Shown piece by piece: positions 22,013-31,928 of a DNA stretch of 37,665 bases. A program made the position numbers and the translations under genes. The notes beneath the pieces are model-generated. The model saw only the letters and a program-made list of their open reading frames with translations, was not told the DNA's origin and searched no databases. The DNA comes from Gallionellales bacterium GWA2_55_18 (GTDB lineage: Bacteria > Pseudomonadota > Gammaproteobacteria > Burkholderiales > Gallionellaceae): NCBI GenBank assembly GCA_001801055.1, contig MGWP01000051.1:31526-69190 (forward strand). The letters run 5' to 3'. Position 1 is the first letter of the stretch. The number at the start of each line of letters is the position of its first letter.

Positions 22013-22756
22013 CTACGGCATCGTATTTCGTTGTCGCCTCGCTTCGAACAGGCAGATACCCGCGCTCACCGAGACATTCAGGCTTTCCACATTGCCCAGC
22101 ATCGGGATGCGCACCAGCTCGTCGCAGGTCTCGCGCGTCAGGCGGCGCAGGCCTTCGCCTTCCGCGCCCAATACCCAGGCCAGCGCGCCTTTGTGCTTGA
22201 AACCGTTCAGATCATGTTCTGCATCGCCCGCTGCGCCGACTACCCAGATGTCGCGTTCCTGCAATTCGCGTAGGGTGCGCGCGAGGTTGGTGACGGTGAT
22301 GTAAGGCACGCTTTCCGCCGCGCCGCAGGCGACTTTCTCCACGGTCGCGGTGATGCCGACCGCGCGATCTTTCGGTGCGATCACCGCATGGACACCGAAT
22401 GCATCGGCACTGCGCAGGCATGCGCCGAGGTTATGCGGATCCTGCACACCGTCCAGCACCAGCAGCAACGGCGGTTCGTCGAGCGTATCCAGCACATCAT
22501 CCAGATGCTGCACGCGTTGCGCCGCGTCCACACGGGCGGCGACACCCTGATGTCGGGCATTGCCTGCCATGCCGTCGAGGCGCGCCGCTTCGATCGGGAT
22601 GATACGCACGCCATTGGTTTCGGCGAGCTTGATCAGATCGCGCATACGCGGGTCGTTGCGTTGCGCTTGCAGATAGATTTCCAGCACACCGTCCGGGTTC
22701 TGGCGAATACGCGAGGTGACGGCATGAAAGCCGTAAATCAGGCGCAGATCAGCCAT
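22013..22756 (-). CDS. rlmB: 23S rRNA (guanosine-2'-O-)-methyltransferase RlmB
   Basis: SpoU-family (SPOUT knot) methyltransferase that modifies G2251 of 23S rRNA. It has 247 residues, the usual size. It has the N-terminal substrate-binding domain ([14 protein letters not shown]) and knot motifs [18 protein letters not shown] (motif 1, Asn and Arg), [13 protein letters not shown] (motif 2) and [23 protein letters not shown] (motif 3). ATG 22756 begins the conserved N-terminus; the frame is open to 22852 inside rnr. It overlaps the end of rnr by 8 nt, so rnr-rlmB is translationally coupled, a common gene order in proteobacteria. Confidence 0.96.
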   Translation of the reverse strand: MADLRLIYGFHAVTSRIRQNPDGVLEIYLQAQRNDPRMRDLIKLAETNGVRIIPIEAARLDGMAGNARHQGVAARVDAAQRVQHLDDVLDTLDEPPLLLVLDGVQDPHNLGACLRSADAFGVHAVIAPKDRAVGITATVEKVACGAAESVPYITVTNLARTLRELQERDIWVVGAAGDAEHDLNGFKHKGALAWVLGAEGEGLRRLTRETCDELVRIPMLGNVESLNVSVSAGICLFEARRQRNTMP

Positions 22757-25085
22757 GACGTTTCTTTCCACCAGACTTTTGCCCACCGCTCTTGTTCTTG
22801 CTTTTTCCCCTGGAGGGCTTCTTTTCAGCCGGGGCGTGAGTATCTCGCCCACCCGCCCGCTTGACGGTTTTTACGGGTGAACCGCCGGTGTTTCTGTCAG
22901 CATTTCGCCCGGACTGTTCTATGATCCCATCCAGCACGAAATCGATCTTGGTGCTTTCCATATCCACCTTGACCACGCGCACCTGCACACGGTCGCCGAG
23001 GCGGTAGCGTTGCCCGGTGCGTTCGCCGAGCAGCTGATGTTTGGCGGCATCGAACTGGTAATAGTCCTTGCCAAGCTCGGAGATATGCACCAGCCCTTCG
23101 ACGTACAGATCGTCCAGCGCGACGAACATGCCGAAGTTGGTGACCGAGGAGACCGTGCCGGTGAACACGCTGCCGAGATGGTCGCGCATATAGAAACATT
23201 TCAGCCATGCCTCGACATCGCGCGTGGCATCGTCGGCGCGGCGTTCGGTCATCGAGCAATGCACGCCCAGCTCCGCCCATTTTTGCGCGGGCTTGTATTG
23301 TTTGCCTTGCAACACCGCTTTGATGGCGCGATGCACCAGCAGATCCGGGTAGCGGCGGATCGGCGAGGTGAAGTGGGTGTACGCATCGTAGCCCAGACCG
23401 AAGTGGCCGATGTTCTCCGGTTCATACTTGGCCTGGCGCAGCGAGCGCAGCATCACAGTTTGCAGCAGGCCCGCATCGGGACGACCCTTGATGCGCTTGA
23501 GCAGCTTGGAATAATCAGCTGCCTGCGGTTCTTCTTCGCCGGTGAGTTGCAAACCGAACTCCTTCATGAATTCGCGCAACGCTTCCAGTTTCTCCGGTGT
23601 CGGCCCCTGATGGATGCGATACAACACGGTGTGCTGGTGTTCCTGCAGGAAGCCTGCCGCGCATACGTTGGCGGCCAGCATGCACTCCTCGATCAATTTG
23701 TGCGCATCGTTGCGGATCACCGGCACGATGCGTTCGATCTTGCCCTGGTCGGTGAAGATCATCTGTGTCTCGACCGTCTCGAAGTCGATCGCGCCGCGCT
23801 TTTCGCGTGATTTCAGCAGCTTCTGGAACAATGCATAGAGGTTTTGCAGATGAGGGACGATGGCCGCATTGCGCTTGGCCAGCTCGCCATCCGGCTTTGC
23901 CAGCATTTCGGCAACCTGCGTGTAGGTCAGCCGCGCCTGTGAATGCATCACCGACGGGTAGAAGCGGTATTTGCCGATCTCGCCGCTGTTGCTGACATGC
24001 ATGTCGCACACCACACACAGGCGATCCACTTGCGGGTTCAGCGAACACAGGCCATTGGATAATTCTTCCGGCAGCATCGGGATCACGCGGCGCGGGAAAT
24101 ACACCGAATTGCCGCGCAGGATCGCTTCACGATCCAGCGCGTCGCCAGTCTGCACGTAATGGCTGACATCGGCAATCGCCACCACCAGCCGGTAGCCGCC
24201 TTTTTCCGGCGCACAGTACACCGCATCGTCGAAGTCGCGTGCGGTCTCGCCGTCGATGGTGACCAGCGGCAAGCTGCGGATATCTTCGCGTCCTGCCCAA
24301 TCCACGGTGGCAACCACGGGAGAAATCGCTTTGGCCTGTTTTTCCACATCCTTGGGAAACTCGTGCGGCAGATCGTGCTTGCGCAACGCAATTTCGATTT
24401 CCATGCCGGGGTCGGCATAGTTGCCCAGTACCTCGACGATGCGCCCGATTGGCTGTGCATGCTTGTCGGGGTGCTTCAGGATTTCCAGCATCACCACCTG
24501 TCCGGCTTTTGCTCCGCCGGATTGACCGGCTGCAACCAGGATATCCTGGGTGATGCGGCGGTTTTCCGCGACCACATACTGGATGCCGTGCTCTTCGAAC
24601 AAGCGGCCAACCACGCGATTATTGGCGCGCTCCAACACTTCGACGATCTTACCCTCCGGACGACCGCGCCGATCCACACCGGATTGGCGCACCATCACCA
24701 CATCGCCGTGCAGCACCTTGTGCATTTCCTTTTCGCTGAGGAACATGTCCGGGCTGCCGTCTTCTGGAATCAGAAAGCCGAACCCATCCGGATGGCCCTG
24801 CACCTTGCCCTTGACCAGATCGAGTTTTTCCATCACGCAAATGTCGTGTTTGCGGTTGCGCATAACCTGCCCGTCGCGCTCCATCGCACGCAGGCGGCGC
24901 GCAAACAGCTCTTCTTCATGCGCCTCGATATGCAGCAACTGCAACAGCTCTTCATCGCTGACCGGAGCGCCCTGCCCGGTCAGTATCTGCAAGATAAATT
25001 CGCGGCTCGGCAGCGGGTGCTCATATTGCTCGCGTTCGCGTTCCAGAAACGGGTCTTGCAGGCGTAAGTTATTTTTCTTTTTCAT
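22749..25085 (-). CDS. rnr: Ribonuclease R
   Basis: Processive 3'-5' exoribonuclease that degrades structured RNA, needed for rRNA quality control and cold growth. It has 778 residues, slightly shorter than the E. coli enzyme. Domain order is N-terminal winged helix (about 25-85), two cold-shock domains (about 88-240; [16 protein letters not shown]), RNB catalytic domain (about 270-600) with the metal-binding Asp cluster in [11 protein letters not shown], an S1 domain (about 650-735; [19 protein letters not shown]) and a Lys/Arg-rich tail ([11 protein letters not shown]). ATG 25085 is followed by MKKKNNLRL and the conserved N-terminus. It is followed, with an 8-nt overlap, by rlmB. Confidence 0.96.
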   Translation of the reverse strand: MKKKNNLRLQDPFLEREREQYEHPLPSREFILQILTGQGAPVSDEELLQLLHIEAHEEELFARRLRAMERDGQVMRNRKHDICVMEKLDLVKGKVQGHPDGFGFLIPEDGSPDMFLSEKEMHKVLHGDVVMVRQSGVDRRGRPEGKIVEVLERANNRVVGRLFEEHGIQYVVAENRRITQDILVAAGQSGGAKAGQVVMLEILKHPDKHAQPIGRIVEVLGNYADPGMEIEIALRKHDLPHEFPKDVEKQAKAISPVVATVDWAGREDIRSLPLVTIDGETARDFDDAVYCAPEKGGYRLVVAIADVSHYVQTGDALDREAILRGNSVYFPRRVIPMLPEELSNGLCSLNPQVDRLCVVCDMHVSNSGEIGKYRFYPSVMHSQARLTYTQVAEMLAKPDGELAKRNAAIVPHLQNLYALFQKLLKSREKRGAIDFETVETQMIFTDQGKIERIVPVIRNDAHKLIEECMLAANVCAAGFLQEHQHTVLYRIHQGPTPEKLEALREFMKEFGLQLTGEEEPQAADYSKLLKRIKGRPDAGLLQTVMLRSLRQAKYEPENIGHFGLGYDAYTHFTSPIRRYPDLLVHRAIKAVLQGKQYKPAQKWAELGVHCSMTERRADDATRDVEAWLKCFYMRDHLGSVFTGTVSSVTNFGMFVALDDLYVEGLVHISELGKDYYQFDAAKHQLLGERTGQRYRLGDRVQVRVVKVDMESTKIDFVLDGIIEQSGRNADRNTGGSPVKTVKRAGGRDTHAPAEKKPSRGKSKNKSGGQKSGGKKRHG

Positions 25086-25290
25086 TGCTTCACTCCCCCT
25101 ATCCAACTTCCCCCCGTGGAAAGCGCCCTCTCCTCAATCCTCTCCCGCAAGCGTGCGAGGAGGCGAACGAGAAGTGCTCTCTTCAATCCTTGCGGGATAA
25201 CCAGCGACTTGGCTGCGGTCGTTTGCAGCCTAGTCGAATGGCTAGTTGTTTCACCCAGAAAGAGCAACCGTAAAAAACATTTTTTATTCA

Positions 25291-25319
25291 TTGACAATAA
25301 ATCCTTTAACAATTAAATT
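25291..25319 (+). promoter_or_regulatory. Sigma-70 promoter of tRNA-Leu
   Basis: Perfect -35 TTGACA (25291-25296), 17-nt spacer and -10 TAAATT (25314-25319), followed by a GC-rich discriminator (GCGCGG) typical of stable-RNA promoters under stringent control. The tRNA begins 21 nt after the -10. Confidence 0.8.
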
Positions 25320-25340
25320 GCGCGGCTTCGGTAAATCCGA

Positions 25341-25425
25341 GCCCAGATGGCGGAATTGGTAGACGCGCACGGTTCAGGTCCGTGTGCCGCAAGGTGTGGA
25401 GGTTCGAGTCCTCTTCTGGGCACCA
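25341..25425 (+). tRNA. tRNA-Leu (anticodon CAG)
   Basis: 85 nt including an encoded CCA end. Acceptor arms GCCCAGA and TCTGGGC pair perfectly. The D-arm has TGGTAGACGC typical of class II leucine tRNAs, the anticodon loop is TTCAGGT with CAG (reads CUG), the long variable arm is TGCCGCAAGGTGT, and the T-arm is GGAGGTTCGAGTCCTC. It has its own promoter and terminator. Confidence 0.97.
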
Positions 25426-25436
25426 TCCAACAAAAC

Positions 25437-25478
25437 AAAAACCGCACCACTGATCGATTTCAGTCTGGTGCGGTTTTT
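25437..25478 (+). terminator. Terminator of tRNA-Leu
   Basis: ACCGCACCA and TGGTGCGGT form the main stem, extended by CTGA/TCAG across a two-base bulge, with AAAAA before and TTTTT after. The A and T tracts make it potentially bidirectional. It starts 12 nt after the CCA end. Confidence 0.9.
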
Positions 25479-25554
25479 GTTACCCGTAAAGTTGGCCGCA
25501 TATTTTTGGCCTGCTTAACCTGAAATCCTGCGGCATTCTACTCGAAACCAACAC

Positions 25555-25704
25555 TCAAGGCGCTCCATATTGTGGATATTTGAAAGTGCTGTTGTGCGTT
25601 GACATCACGCAATTGATCGTGAGCAGCATCATGTCGTCGAATGCGTATTGCGCACCCGAATAGCCATGCAATTCGCCAATCTTAATATCGAAGCACTACG
25701 CCAT
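25555..25704 (-). pseudogene. Small ORF interrupted by an in-frame amber codon
   Basis: Reading the minus strand from ATG 25704, which is preceded by AAAGGAAAC at good distance, gives Met-Ala, then TAG, then 46 further sense codons to a TGA at 25555. The downstream part (CFDIKIGELHGYSGAQYAFD and a tail FKYPQYGAP) looks like normal protein sequence. One base change in codon 3 (for example TAT or TAC to TAG) would explain it. Alternatively translation starts later, or this is a chance frame. I do not recognise the family. It lies in an otherwise gene-free stretch (25482-26090). Confidence 0.35.
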
Positions 25705-25765
25705 GTATGTTTCCTTTGGCTGCGGTAACTCCGTTGAACCTAAGCCGGACGAGCCGGACCCAAAA

Positions 25766-25811
25766 TGTAGGTCGGGCTCTGCACGACATGGCGGGCAAAG
25801 CCCACCCTACG
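25766..25811. repeat. Degenerate GTAGG...CCTAC palindrome
   Basis: TGTAGGTCGGGCTCTGC and GCGGGCAAAGCCCACCCTACG form an imperfect inverted repeat with internal GCGGGCAAAGCCC. It resembles a worn member of the element at 415-495. The rest of 25812-26090 holds no gene or further structure that I can support. Confidence 0.55.
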
Positions 25812-26090
25812 AATGCTATTTAACGCATTGATAATAATAAAAAGCTCGGTTGGTAAAGATAACTCCTTTGATACGCCCGTTACGCGGGCTATTGTATGCC
25901 CTTGATACGCTCAAGCATCTATTGCCGGGCTAGCCAGATGGCCGACAGTTCAGTCTTGCCCAGCCTGCCACTAATAAAAAATCCGCCGGTTATAAAAGGG
26001 GAGGAGAGGATTGGCCGACGGAGAGGAGATTTGGCTCCCCAAAAATCTGTTCATTCGTTGATCTTGTGAGCGACATAGACAGCATCATCT

Positions 26091-26492
26091 TCACAGCGCA
26101 CCACATACCTCAAATATTTTTTGTGTGTCTGGCAGCTTTTTCGCGTATTCCACATTCGCTGCAACATGCGAAATTTGCTTCGACACAATGAGACAGCTCT
26201 CATTAACATGCTGCATGATCACCCTTAAAGGTTCTATGCCTGAACTTGCCGTATCCAAAGTCGCCAATATTTCATCAATGCACAACAACACATCCCTGCT
26301 GGCATGTTGCATATCCGCCACACTATCTGCAATACATGGCGCTTCGCTGGCGCGAATAATATTTTTTTGTGCTTTCTGCAAATGTATCTCCAGCACTCCG
26401 CCTACTGCGGCCACTAGCTTTTTAAGATCATGGATCGACATTGCCATCAATATCTGATCGATTTCCTCTGGTTGAGTGAGATTCTGTTTCAT
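26091..26492 (-). CDS. Hypothetical protein, all-helical
   Basis: I do not recognise this 133-residue protein. ATG 26492 has an excellent ribosome site (GGAGGAAA, 5 nt upstream). The sequence is soluble and probably helical (EEIDQILMAMSIHDLKKLV, then VLEIHLQKAQKNI and HVAANVEYAKKLPDTQ), with no signal peptide. Regular spacing of Leu/Ile/Val suggests a coiled-coil or four-helix bundle. It follows the gene at 26518 by 25 nt on the same strand, so the two form an operon. The Cys (three) are not arranged as a metal site. Confidence 0.7.
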   Translation of the reverse strand: MKQNLTQPEEIDQILMAMSIHDLKKLVAAVGGVLEIHLQKAQKNIIRASEAPCIADSVADMQHASRDVLLCIDEILATLDTASSGIEPLRVIMQHVNESCLIVSKQISHVAANVEYAKKLPDTQKIFEVCGAL

Positions 26493-26517
26493 GGCATTTC
26501 CTCCGGAATATAAAAAC

Positions 26518-27081
26518 CTATGCAATCGCCCCGGCGGCGGCTATGCGCCACCTGATCATATTGCGCGCCCAATCGCTAATGCCATCCAACGGTTCAGCAT
26601 AATCGTCCGTTGGTGTGATCCGGGTTGCTTGCGTTAATTGCATATCCGGCGCCGCATATTTTTTAATCTTCGGTTTGTAGCAGCCTTGCGCAATCCAAAT
26701 ATTTCGTGTCAAATCGATTATCGCGCGCGCATGGTCGAGGGGTGCTATGCCGACAAAATCGCCCTTGCTCAACAGGGCTTCTTTCGCGCCCATCGCGATT
26801 TCATCAAAGGCGCTTTTTTGCGCCTGTAATATCGCTTCGATTTCGGCTAATAATTCCTGCGATTGTTCAATTCTTGCGTCATTAGCACTCTCAAATTCGC
26901 GTTTTCTGGTCAAGCTGAGATGCCCGGTAATGCGTGAAGACGAAACATAGCCGTATCTCAATCTTGCGGTATTACCTGTGATGCTCATCGCGCCCATATT
27001 TTTAAGCATTTTGCGCAATGGCGTGGCAGTGAAGCGATTACCGCAAAATTGCTGTCCTTTTCTTCTGTTGATCAACTTCAT
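26518..27081 (-). CDS. Hypothetical protein
   Basis: I do not recognise this 187-residue protein. ATG 27081 has a strong ribosome site (AGGAGGCGAATT). The N-terminus is very basic (KLINRRKGQQFCGNRF); the middle has TARLRYGYVSSSRITGH; a helical segment follows (ESANDARIEQSQELLAEIEA); then DHARAIIDLTRNIWIAQG and a conserved-looking C-terminus DWARNMIRWRIAA. There is no membrane segment. It is transcribed ahead of the gene at 26091. The frame is open to 27183 but the ribosome site argues for 27081. A nucleic-acid-binding or phage/plasmid-derived origin is conceivable from the charge pattern but not shown. Confidence 0.65.
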   Translation of the reverse strand: MKLINRRKGQQFCGNRFTATPLRKMLKNMGAMSITGNTARLRYGYVSSSRITGHLSLTRKREFESANDARIEQSQELLAEIEAILQAQKSAFDEIAMGAKEALLSKGDFVGIAPLDHARAIIDLTRNIWIAQGCYKPKIKKYAAPDMQLTQATRITPTDDYAEPLDGISDWARNMIRWRIAAAGAIA

Positions 27082-27527
27082 AATTCGCCTCCTGTTAATT
27101 GGGTTGTTCGGCTGTTGAATTTTCACGACAAACATGTTTTCGAACCCGCTGGCTTTTGTTTCCATAATGATGTTTCTTTTCATGCTGATGTTGTATCGGT
27201 GTTTGCCTGATTATGGTGTAGGGAACTTAGAAATTTTGCTGTCAGTGTTTGTCCGATAGGAGGAGAGGTACGATAGAAGAAGTAGTTAATATCTTGCGTT
27301 GTACTATATTATACTTAATGTAATAAATCATATATTTAGCAAGCATTTTTACTCCGCTTCGCGGGTTATATGGAATTCATGGAAATTTAGTCACTTAGTC
27401 AGTTAAATGATGTCAAAAAATGATAATGATCTTATGTGTTCGTGCGAATGAATTCGCACCTACAAACCCCTCAACTGCGCTTTCCAGAATTATCGAGTGC
27501 GCTCTTCCATAACTCGGCGAGGCAAAC
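27082..27527. other. AT-rich intergenic region
   Basis: About 445 nt with no supported gene. It is clearly more AT-rich than its surroundings around 27280-27440 and contains a perfect TATAAT on the minus strand (27313-27308), a candidate -10 for the gene at 27081 although no good -35 is visible. A small palindrome GTGCGAATGAATTCGCAC (27442-27459) lies further right and looks like another dispersed repeat. Confidence 0.5.
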
Positions 27528-27911
27528 TTACGGTGCTAGAGGCGCAACTGCCGCTTCCAGTTTCCCATAAGAATTTTGCCTGTTTTCCGTATTTAGCGAA
27601 GCGGTGTGTTTGATGTTAAAAATTCTGTCGAAATTGGCAACCTCCAGCATCTGCGACACTGCGCGGGAAGGATTGGGCAGCTCGACCGACTTATTGGTTT
27701 CCTTGGCGCGTTCGTACAACAGCATCAACATACCCAGCGCAGAACTGTCGATGTAATCCACCTTGCTCATCTCGATATCGATTTCGTGTACTGCGGCGTC
27801 ATCGAGCAGCGGCGCATAGGCATCCTTGAAATCACGGTGCACCTTAAAATCAAAACGGCCTGACATGGTAATGCACGCCGAATGGTTGTAAATTTTTACA
27901 TTGATAGCCAT
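27528..27911 (-). CDS. STAS-domain protein (anti-anti-sigma factor-like)
   Basis: Cytoplasmic STAS protein of 127 residues, like SpoIIAA/RsbV, which switch partners when a conserved Ser is phosphorylated by an anti-sigma-type kinase. The domain spans about 1-105: ITMSGRFDFKVHRDFKDAY, then EIDIEMSKVDYIDSSALGMLMLL with the phospho-Ser in DSSALGM, then VELPNPSRAVSQMLEVANF. A 20-residue tail (RQNSYGKLEAAVAPLAP) is non-conserved. The ATG has AGGAG 6 nt upstream. It follows, by 152 nt, a receiver gene on the same strand. No anti-sigma kinase (RsbW-like) or PP2C phosphatase lies nearby, so its partner is unknown. Confidence 0.88.
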   Translation of the reverse strand: MAINVKIYNHSACITMSGRFDFKVHRDFKDAYAPLLDDAAVHEIDIEMSKVDYIDSSALGMLMLLYERAKETNKSVELPNPSRAVSQMLEVANFDRIFNIKHTASLNTENRQNSYGKLEAAVAPLAP

Positions 27912-28063
27912 GATCGCTCCTCCTATGTATTTAACAGCCAGTTTGCTGGCGCTACTGTTTTCCCAGGATCGTGGTTCGCCATAGCCATTAGGGAGATAGA
28001 AATTCTTAAAATACCGTTAACCACATATCCGGTGCTCACCCCACACTTTATTTATGATGTTTA

Positions 28064-28591
28064 TTATCTGGGCGGAAGATTTTGCAATCTTCCCTCCACT
28101 CGTGGATCGTATCCACCGTTTAACCTGATCGCATCGTTTTGATCTTCCACCCCGTCATTTGTTGGCCGTGTTGAAGCGGCGGCATACTCCAGCCGCTCGG
28201 CCATTTCACGAGTGAGATATTTTCCCGTCGCCATGACTTCCTTGACGGCTTCGAGCAGGGCTTGCGGCGAACAGGTCTTGCAGATGTAACCGGATGCTCC
28301 TGCACGCATTGCACCCAGCACCGTATGCACTTCATCATGCGCGCTAAGTATCAAGATACGCAGGTCGGGAAAGAATGTCTTGATAAGCGAGATCATATGC
28401 TTGCCGTCTACGCCGGGCATGCACATGTCGAGCAGCAGGATATCGGCCTGAACCGTTTTCAGCTTACCCAGCAGATCTTTACAACAGGTCGCTTCGGCGA
28501 CTACTTCAATATCCGGTTGCATCCCGAAATATTGAGCCAGCCCATCGCGAACCAGATCGTGATCGTCAATTATCATCAAACGGATCGTCAT
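28064..28591 (-). CDS. NarL/FixJ-like response regulator lacking its HTH domain
   Basis: Receiver of 175 residues. The receiver is complete: acidic pair in LMIIDDHDLVRDG, phospho-acceptor in ILLLDMCMPGVDG, Ser in LILSAHD and Lys in YICKTCSPQALLEAV (the usual Lys-Pro is Lys-Thr). The linker KYLTREMAERLEYAA is typical of NarL-family regulators, but the C-terminal 60 or so residues of the LuxR-type HTH are missing: the chain ends in TRPTNDGVEDQNDAIRLNGG and a short tail. So it either acts by protein contact or is a truncated regulator. A hairpin (GGAAGATTTTGCAATCTTCC) overlaps its last codons. The STAS gene follows. Confidence 0.83.
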   Translation of the reverse strand: MTIRLMIIDDHDLVRDGLAQYFGMQPDIEVVAEATCCKDLLGKLKTVQADILLLDMCMPGVDGKHMISLIKTFFPDLRILILSAHDEVHTVLGAMRAGASGYICKTCSPQALLEAVKEVMATGKYLTREMAERLEYAAASTRPTNDGVEDQNDAIRLNGGYDPRVEGRLQNLPPR

Positions 28592-28686
28592 GGGCTTTGC
28601 TCCCTGTATTTTTCATAAAAAATATTGAGCCGGAAGCACACGCTACTCCTGTTTTTGGTTAAAAGATATTGGACTAAAGGTCTAAG

Positions 28687-28708
28687 CCGAAATATCTATA
28701 TATTTCGG
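28687..28708. promoter_or_regulatory. AT-rich perfect palindrome upstream of the receiver gene
   Basis: CCGAAATAT and ATATTTCGG (9-nt arms) around CTAT, about 96 nt upstream of the minus-strand receiver start and 157 nt upstream of typA. It may be an operator or a hairpin; it is not followed by a T-run. A second imperfect palindrome (GGACTAAAGGTCT) lies just left of it. Confidence 0.4.
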
Positions 28709-28750
28709 TGTAGGGCAATGAGAACTATGTGCAAAACCAAAAAACCCGCC

Positions 28751-28770
28751 ATTCCGGCCTTCGCCGGAAT
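28751..28770. repeat. Single palindrome of the ATTCCGGC family
   Basis: ATTCCGGCCTTCGCCGGAAT, followed by GACGG, matches the terminal repeat of the 126-bp element at 21828-21953. Confidence 0.7.
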
Positions 28771-28823
28771 GACGGAGTAGTAGGTTTCGGATGTTGTTTC
28801 CACGGGGTATCTCGTTCTCTCTG

Positions 28824-28832
28824 TGCTAGAAT
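28824..28832 (+). promoter_or_regulatory. Extended -10 promoter of typA
   Basis: TGCTAGAAT fits the extended -10 pattern (TGn-TATAAT, one mismatch). No -35 matching TTGACA lies at the normal distance. The ATG is 32 nt downstream of the -10 element, giving a short leader. Confidence 0.5.
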
Positions 28833-28864
28833 GCGCGCCCTTTTCACATAGCAAGGCTGTTTCC

Positions 28865-30673
<1,809 letters not shown>

Positions 30674-30711
30674 TAGCGCACTCGGCAGGCAGGGGTGTAA
30701 ATCGGGATATT

Positions 30712-30720
30712 TGGTATAAT
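30712..30720 (+). promoter_or_regulatory. Extended -10 promoter of the OmpA-family gene
   Basis: TGGTATAAT: perfect TATAAT with the TGn extension, 67 nt before the ATG. No -35 near consensus, as expected for extended -10 promoters. Confidence 0.6.
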
Positions 30721-30787
30721 CCGACCGTCATAGTGAGCCGACAGGTCTGCCCGCCTAACTGTAAGATTACTATTAGGAGAAAGAATA

Positions 30788-31816
30788 ATGAAAAAACTTA
30801 CTGTTCATATCGCATTGGCAACGGCTTTATTGAATATGCCTGCCGCGCAGGCCGACGAATTCGACGGCGGCTGGGCTGGCGCCAAGCTGGGTTCCAATCG
30901 CTCCAGCCTGACTGGCCTCGACACCAGGAATGCCACGACTTATGGTTTGGAAGCCGGTTACAACTGGAACATGGGTGGCTACCTGCTGGGTGCGGATGGT
31001 TTTGCCGACTTCAATGATAAGGCCACGCACAATCCAGGGGCAATCAACTATGGCAGCGATGCGTATGGCCTGGACGCCAAACTGAGCCTGCCCAACGGCA
31101 AATGGCTACCTTTCGCCAAGCTGGGCTACGGCCGCACCAATGGCAACGGCAATGCGCTGGCATCGGCTGTTGGCGGCAACTCTGCGCATCTGGGTATGGG
31201 TGTCGAATACAAGTTTGCGCCAAACTGGAGCCTGGCCGGAGAATACGGCACCGGTAGCGGCAAGAATGCCACGACCAAACTGAACAACAACAATTTCACG
31301 CTGGGCGTGAATTATTACTTCGATAAACCGGCGGATACGCCAGCCGTTGTGCCAGTTGCGGCTCCGGTGGTTGTGCCAGCACCAGCCACCAGGGCAATAA
31401 CCCCTGCGCCAGCACCCAGCGAAACATGGAAGACTTTACTGGAAGACAAGCCGGTTCAAATTGAGGGTGCCAATTTTGATACCAATTCTGCCAAGCTGCG
31501 CAGCGAGTCTGTCAAAAAACTGGATGAAGTGGTGGGGTTTGCCAACAAGTACAAGGATGCGAAGCTGGAGGTGGCCGGGCATACCGACAATCGCGGAACC
31601 AAGGGCTACAACCAGAAATTGTCGGAAAAACGCGCCGCCTCAGTCAAGGCTTATCTGGTCAGGAAAGGTGTCGCTGCAACGCGGATTACCACCAATGGAT
31701 ACGGGCTCGAACAGCCGGTGGCGGACAATAATACCATTGTGGGGCGAGCGCAAAACCGCCGCGTGGAGATACGTTCGGTGTTGAGGGAGGAAAAAAGGGT
31801 TCGTGTGATCGAGTAA
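30788..31816 (+). CDS. OmpA-family outer-membrane protein (barrel plus peptidoglycan-binding domain)
   Basis: Two-domain envelope protein, 342 residues. Signal peptide: MKKLTVHIALATALLNMPAAQA. Residues of about 25-180 form an eight-stranded OmpA-like barrel (GGWAGAKLGSNRSS ... LGMGVEYKFAPNWSLAGEYG ... NNFTLGVNYYF). A Pro/Ala/Val-rich linker follows (about 183-215). The C-terminal OmpA/MotB domain binds peptidoglycan: EGANFDTNSAKLRSESVKKL, LEVAGHTDNRGTKGYNQKLS, RAASVKAYLV and NRRVEIR. It anchors the outer membrane to the cell wall. The ribosome site TAGGAGAAAG is strong. Flanked by its own promoter and terminator. Confidence 0.94.
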   Translation: MKKLTVHIALATALLNMPAAQADEFDGGWAGAKLGSNRSSLTGLDTRNATTYGLEAGYNWNMGGYLLGADGFADFNDKATHNPGAINYGSDAYGLDAKLSLPNGKWLPFAKLGYGRTNGNGNALASAVGGNSAHLGMGVEYKFAPNWSLAGEYGTGSGKNATTKLNNNNFTLGVNYYFDKPADTPAVVPVAAPVVVPAPATRAITPAPAPSETWKTLLEDKPVQIEGANFDTNSAKLRSESVKKLDEVVGFANKYKDAKLEVAGHTDNRGTKGYNQKLSEKRAASVKAYLVRKGVAATRITTNGYGLEQPVADNNTIVGRAQNRRVEIRSVLREEKRVRVIE

Positions 31817-31834
31817 TTTTTTCTGGCATCATGC

Positions 31835-31863
31835 AAAGCGGACTGGCAACAGTCCGCTTTTTT
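31835..31863 (+). terminator. Terminator after the OmpA-family gene
   Basis: AAAGCGGACT and AGTCCGCTTT form a 10-bp stem with a 6-nt loop, followed by TTT (T6 in all across the stem end). It lies 18 nt after the stop. Confidence 0.9.
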
Positions 31864-31890
31864 ATGGCCTGCAACAAGCGGGATTTGCGA

Positions 31891-31899
31891 TGGTAAGAT
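31891..31899 (+). promoter_or_regulatory. Extended -10 promoter of nadE
   Basis: TGGTAAGAT matches TGn-TATAAT with one mismatch and lies 30 nt before the nadE ATG, after the terminator of the upstream gene. The -35 is not evident. Confidence 0.4.
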
Positions 31900-31928
31900 G
31901 CGCGTCCTTAACATTTTCAAGAGTGATA

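Noticed and set aside
27421-27445. Fur-like AATGATAATGATC stretch
   Set aside because: Only a half-site match in a very AT-rich area, so chance is likely; no gene start close enough.
28064-28095. Hairpin at the end of the receiver gene as a terminator
   Set aside because: The stem GGAAGATT/AATCTTCC overlaps the last codons and is not followed by a T-run on the minus strand.
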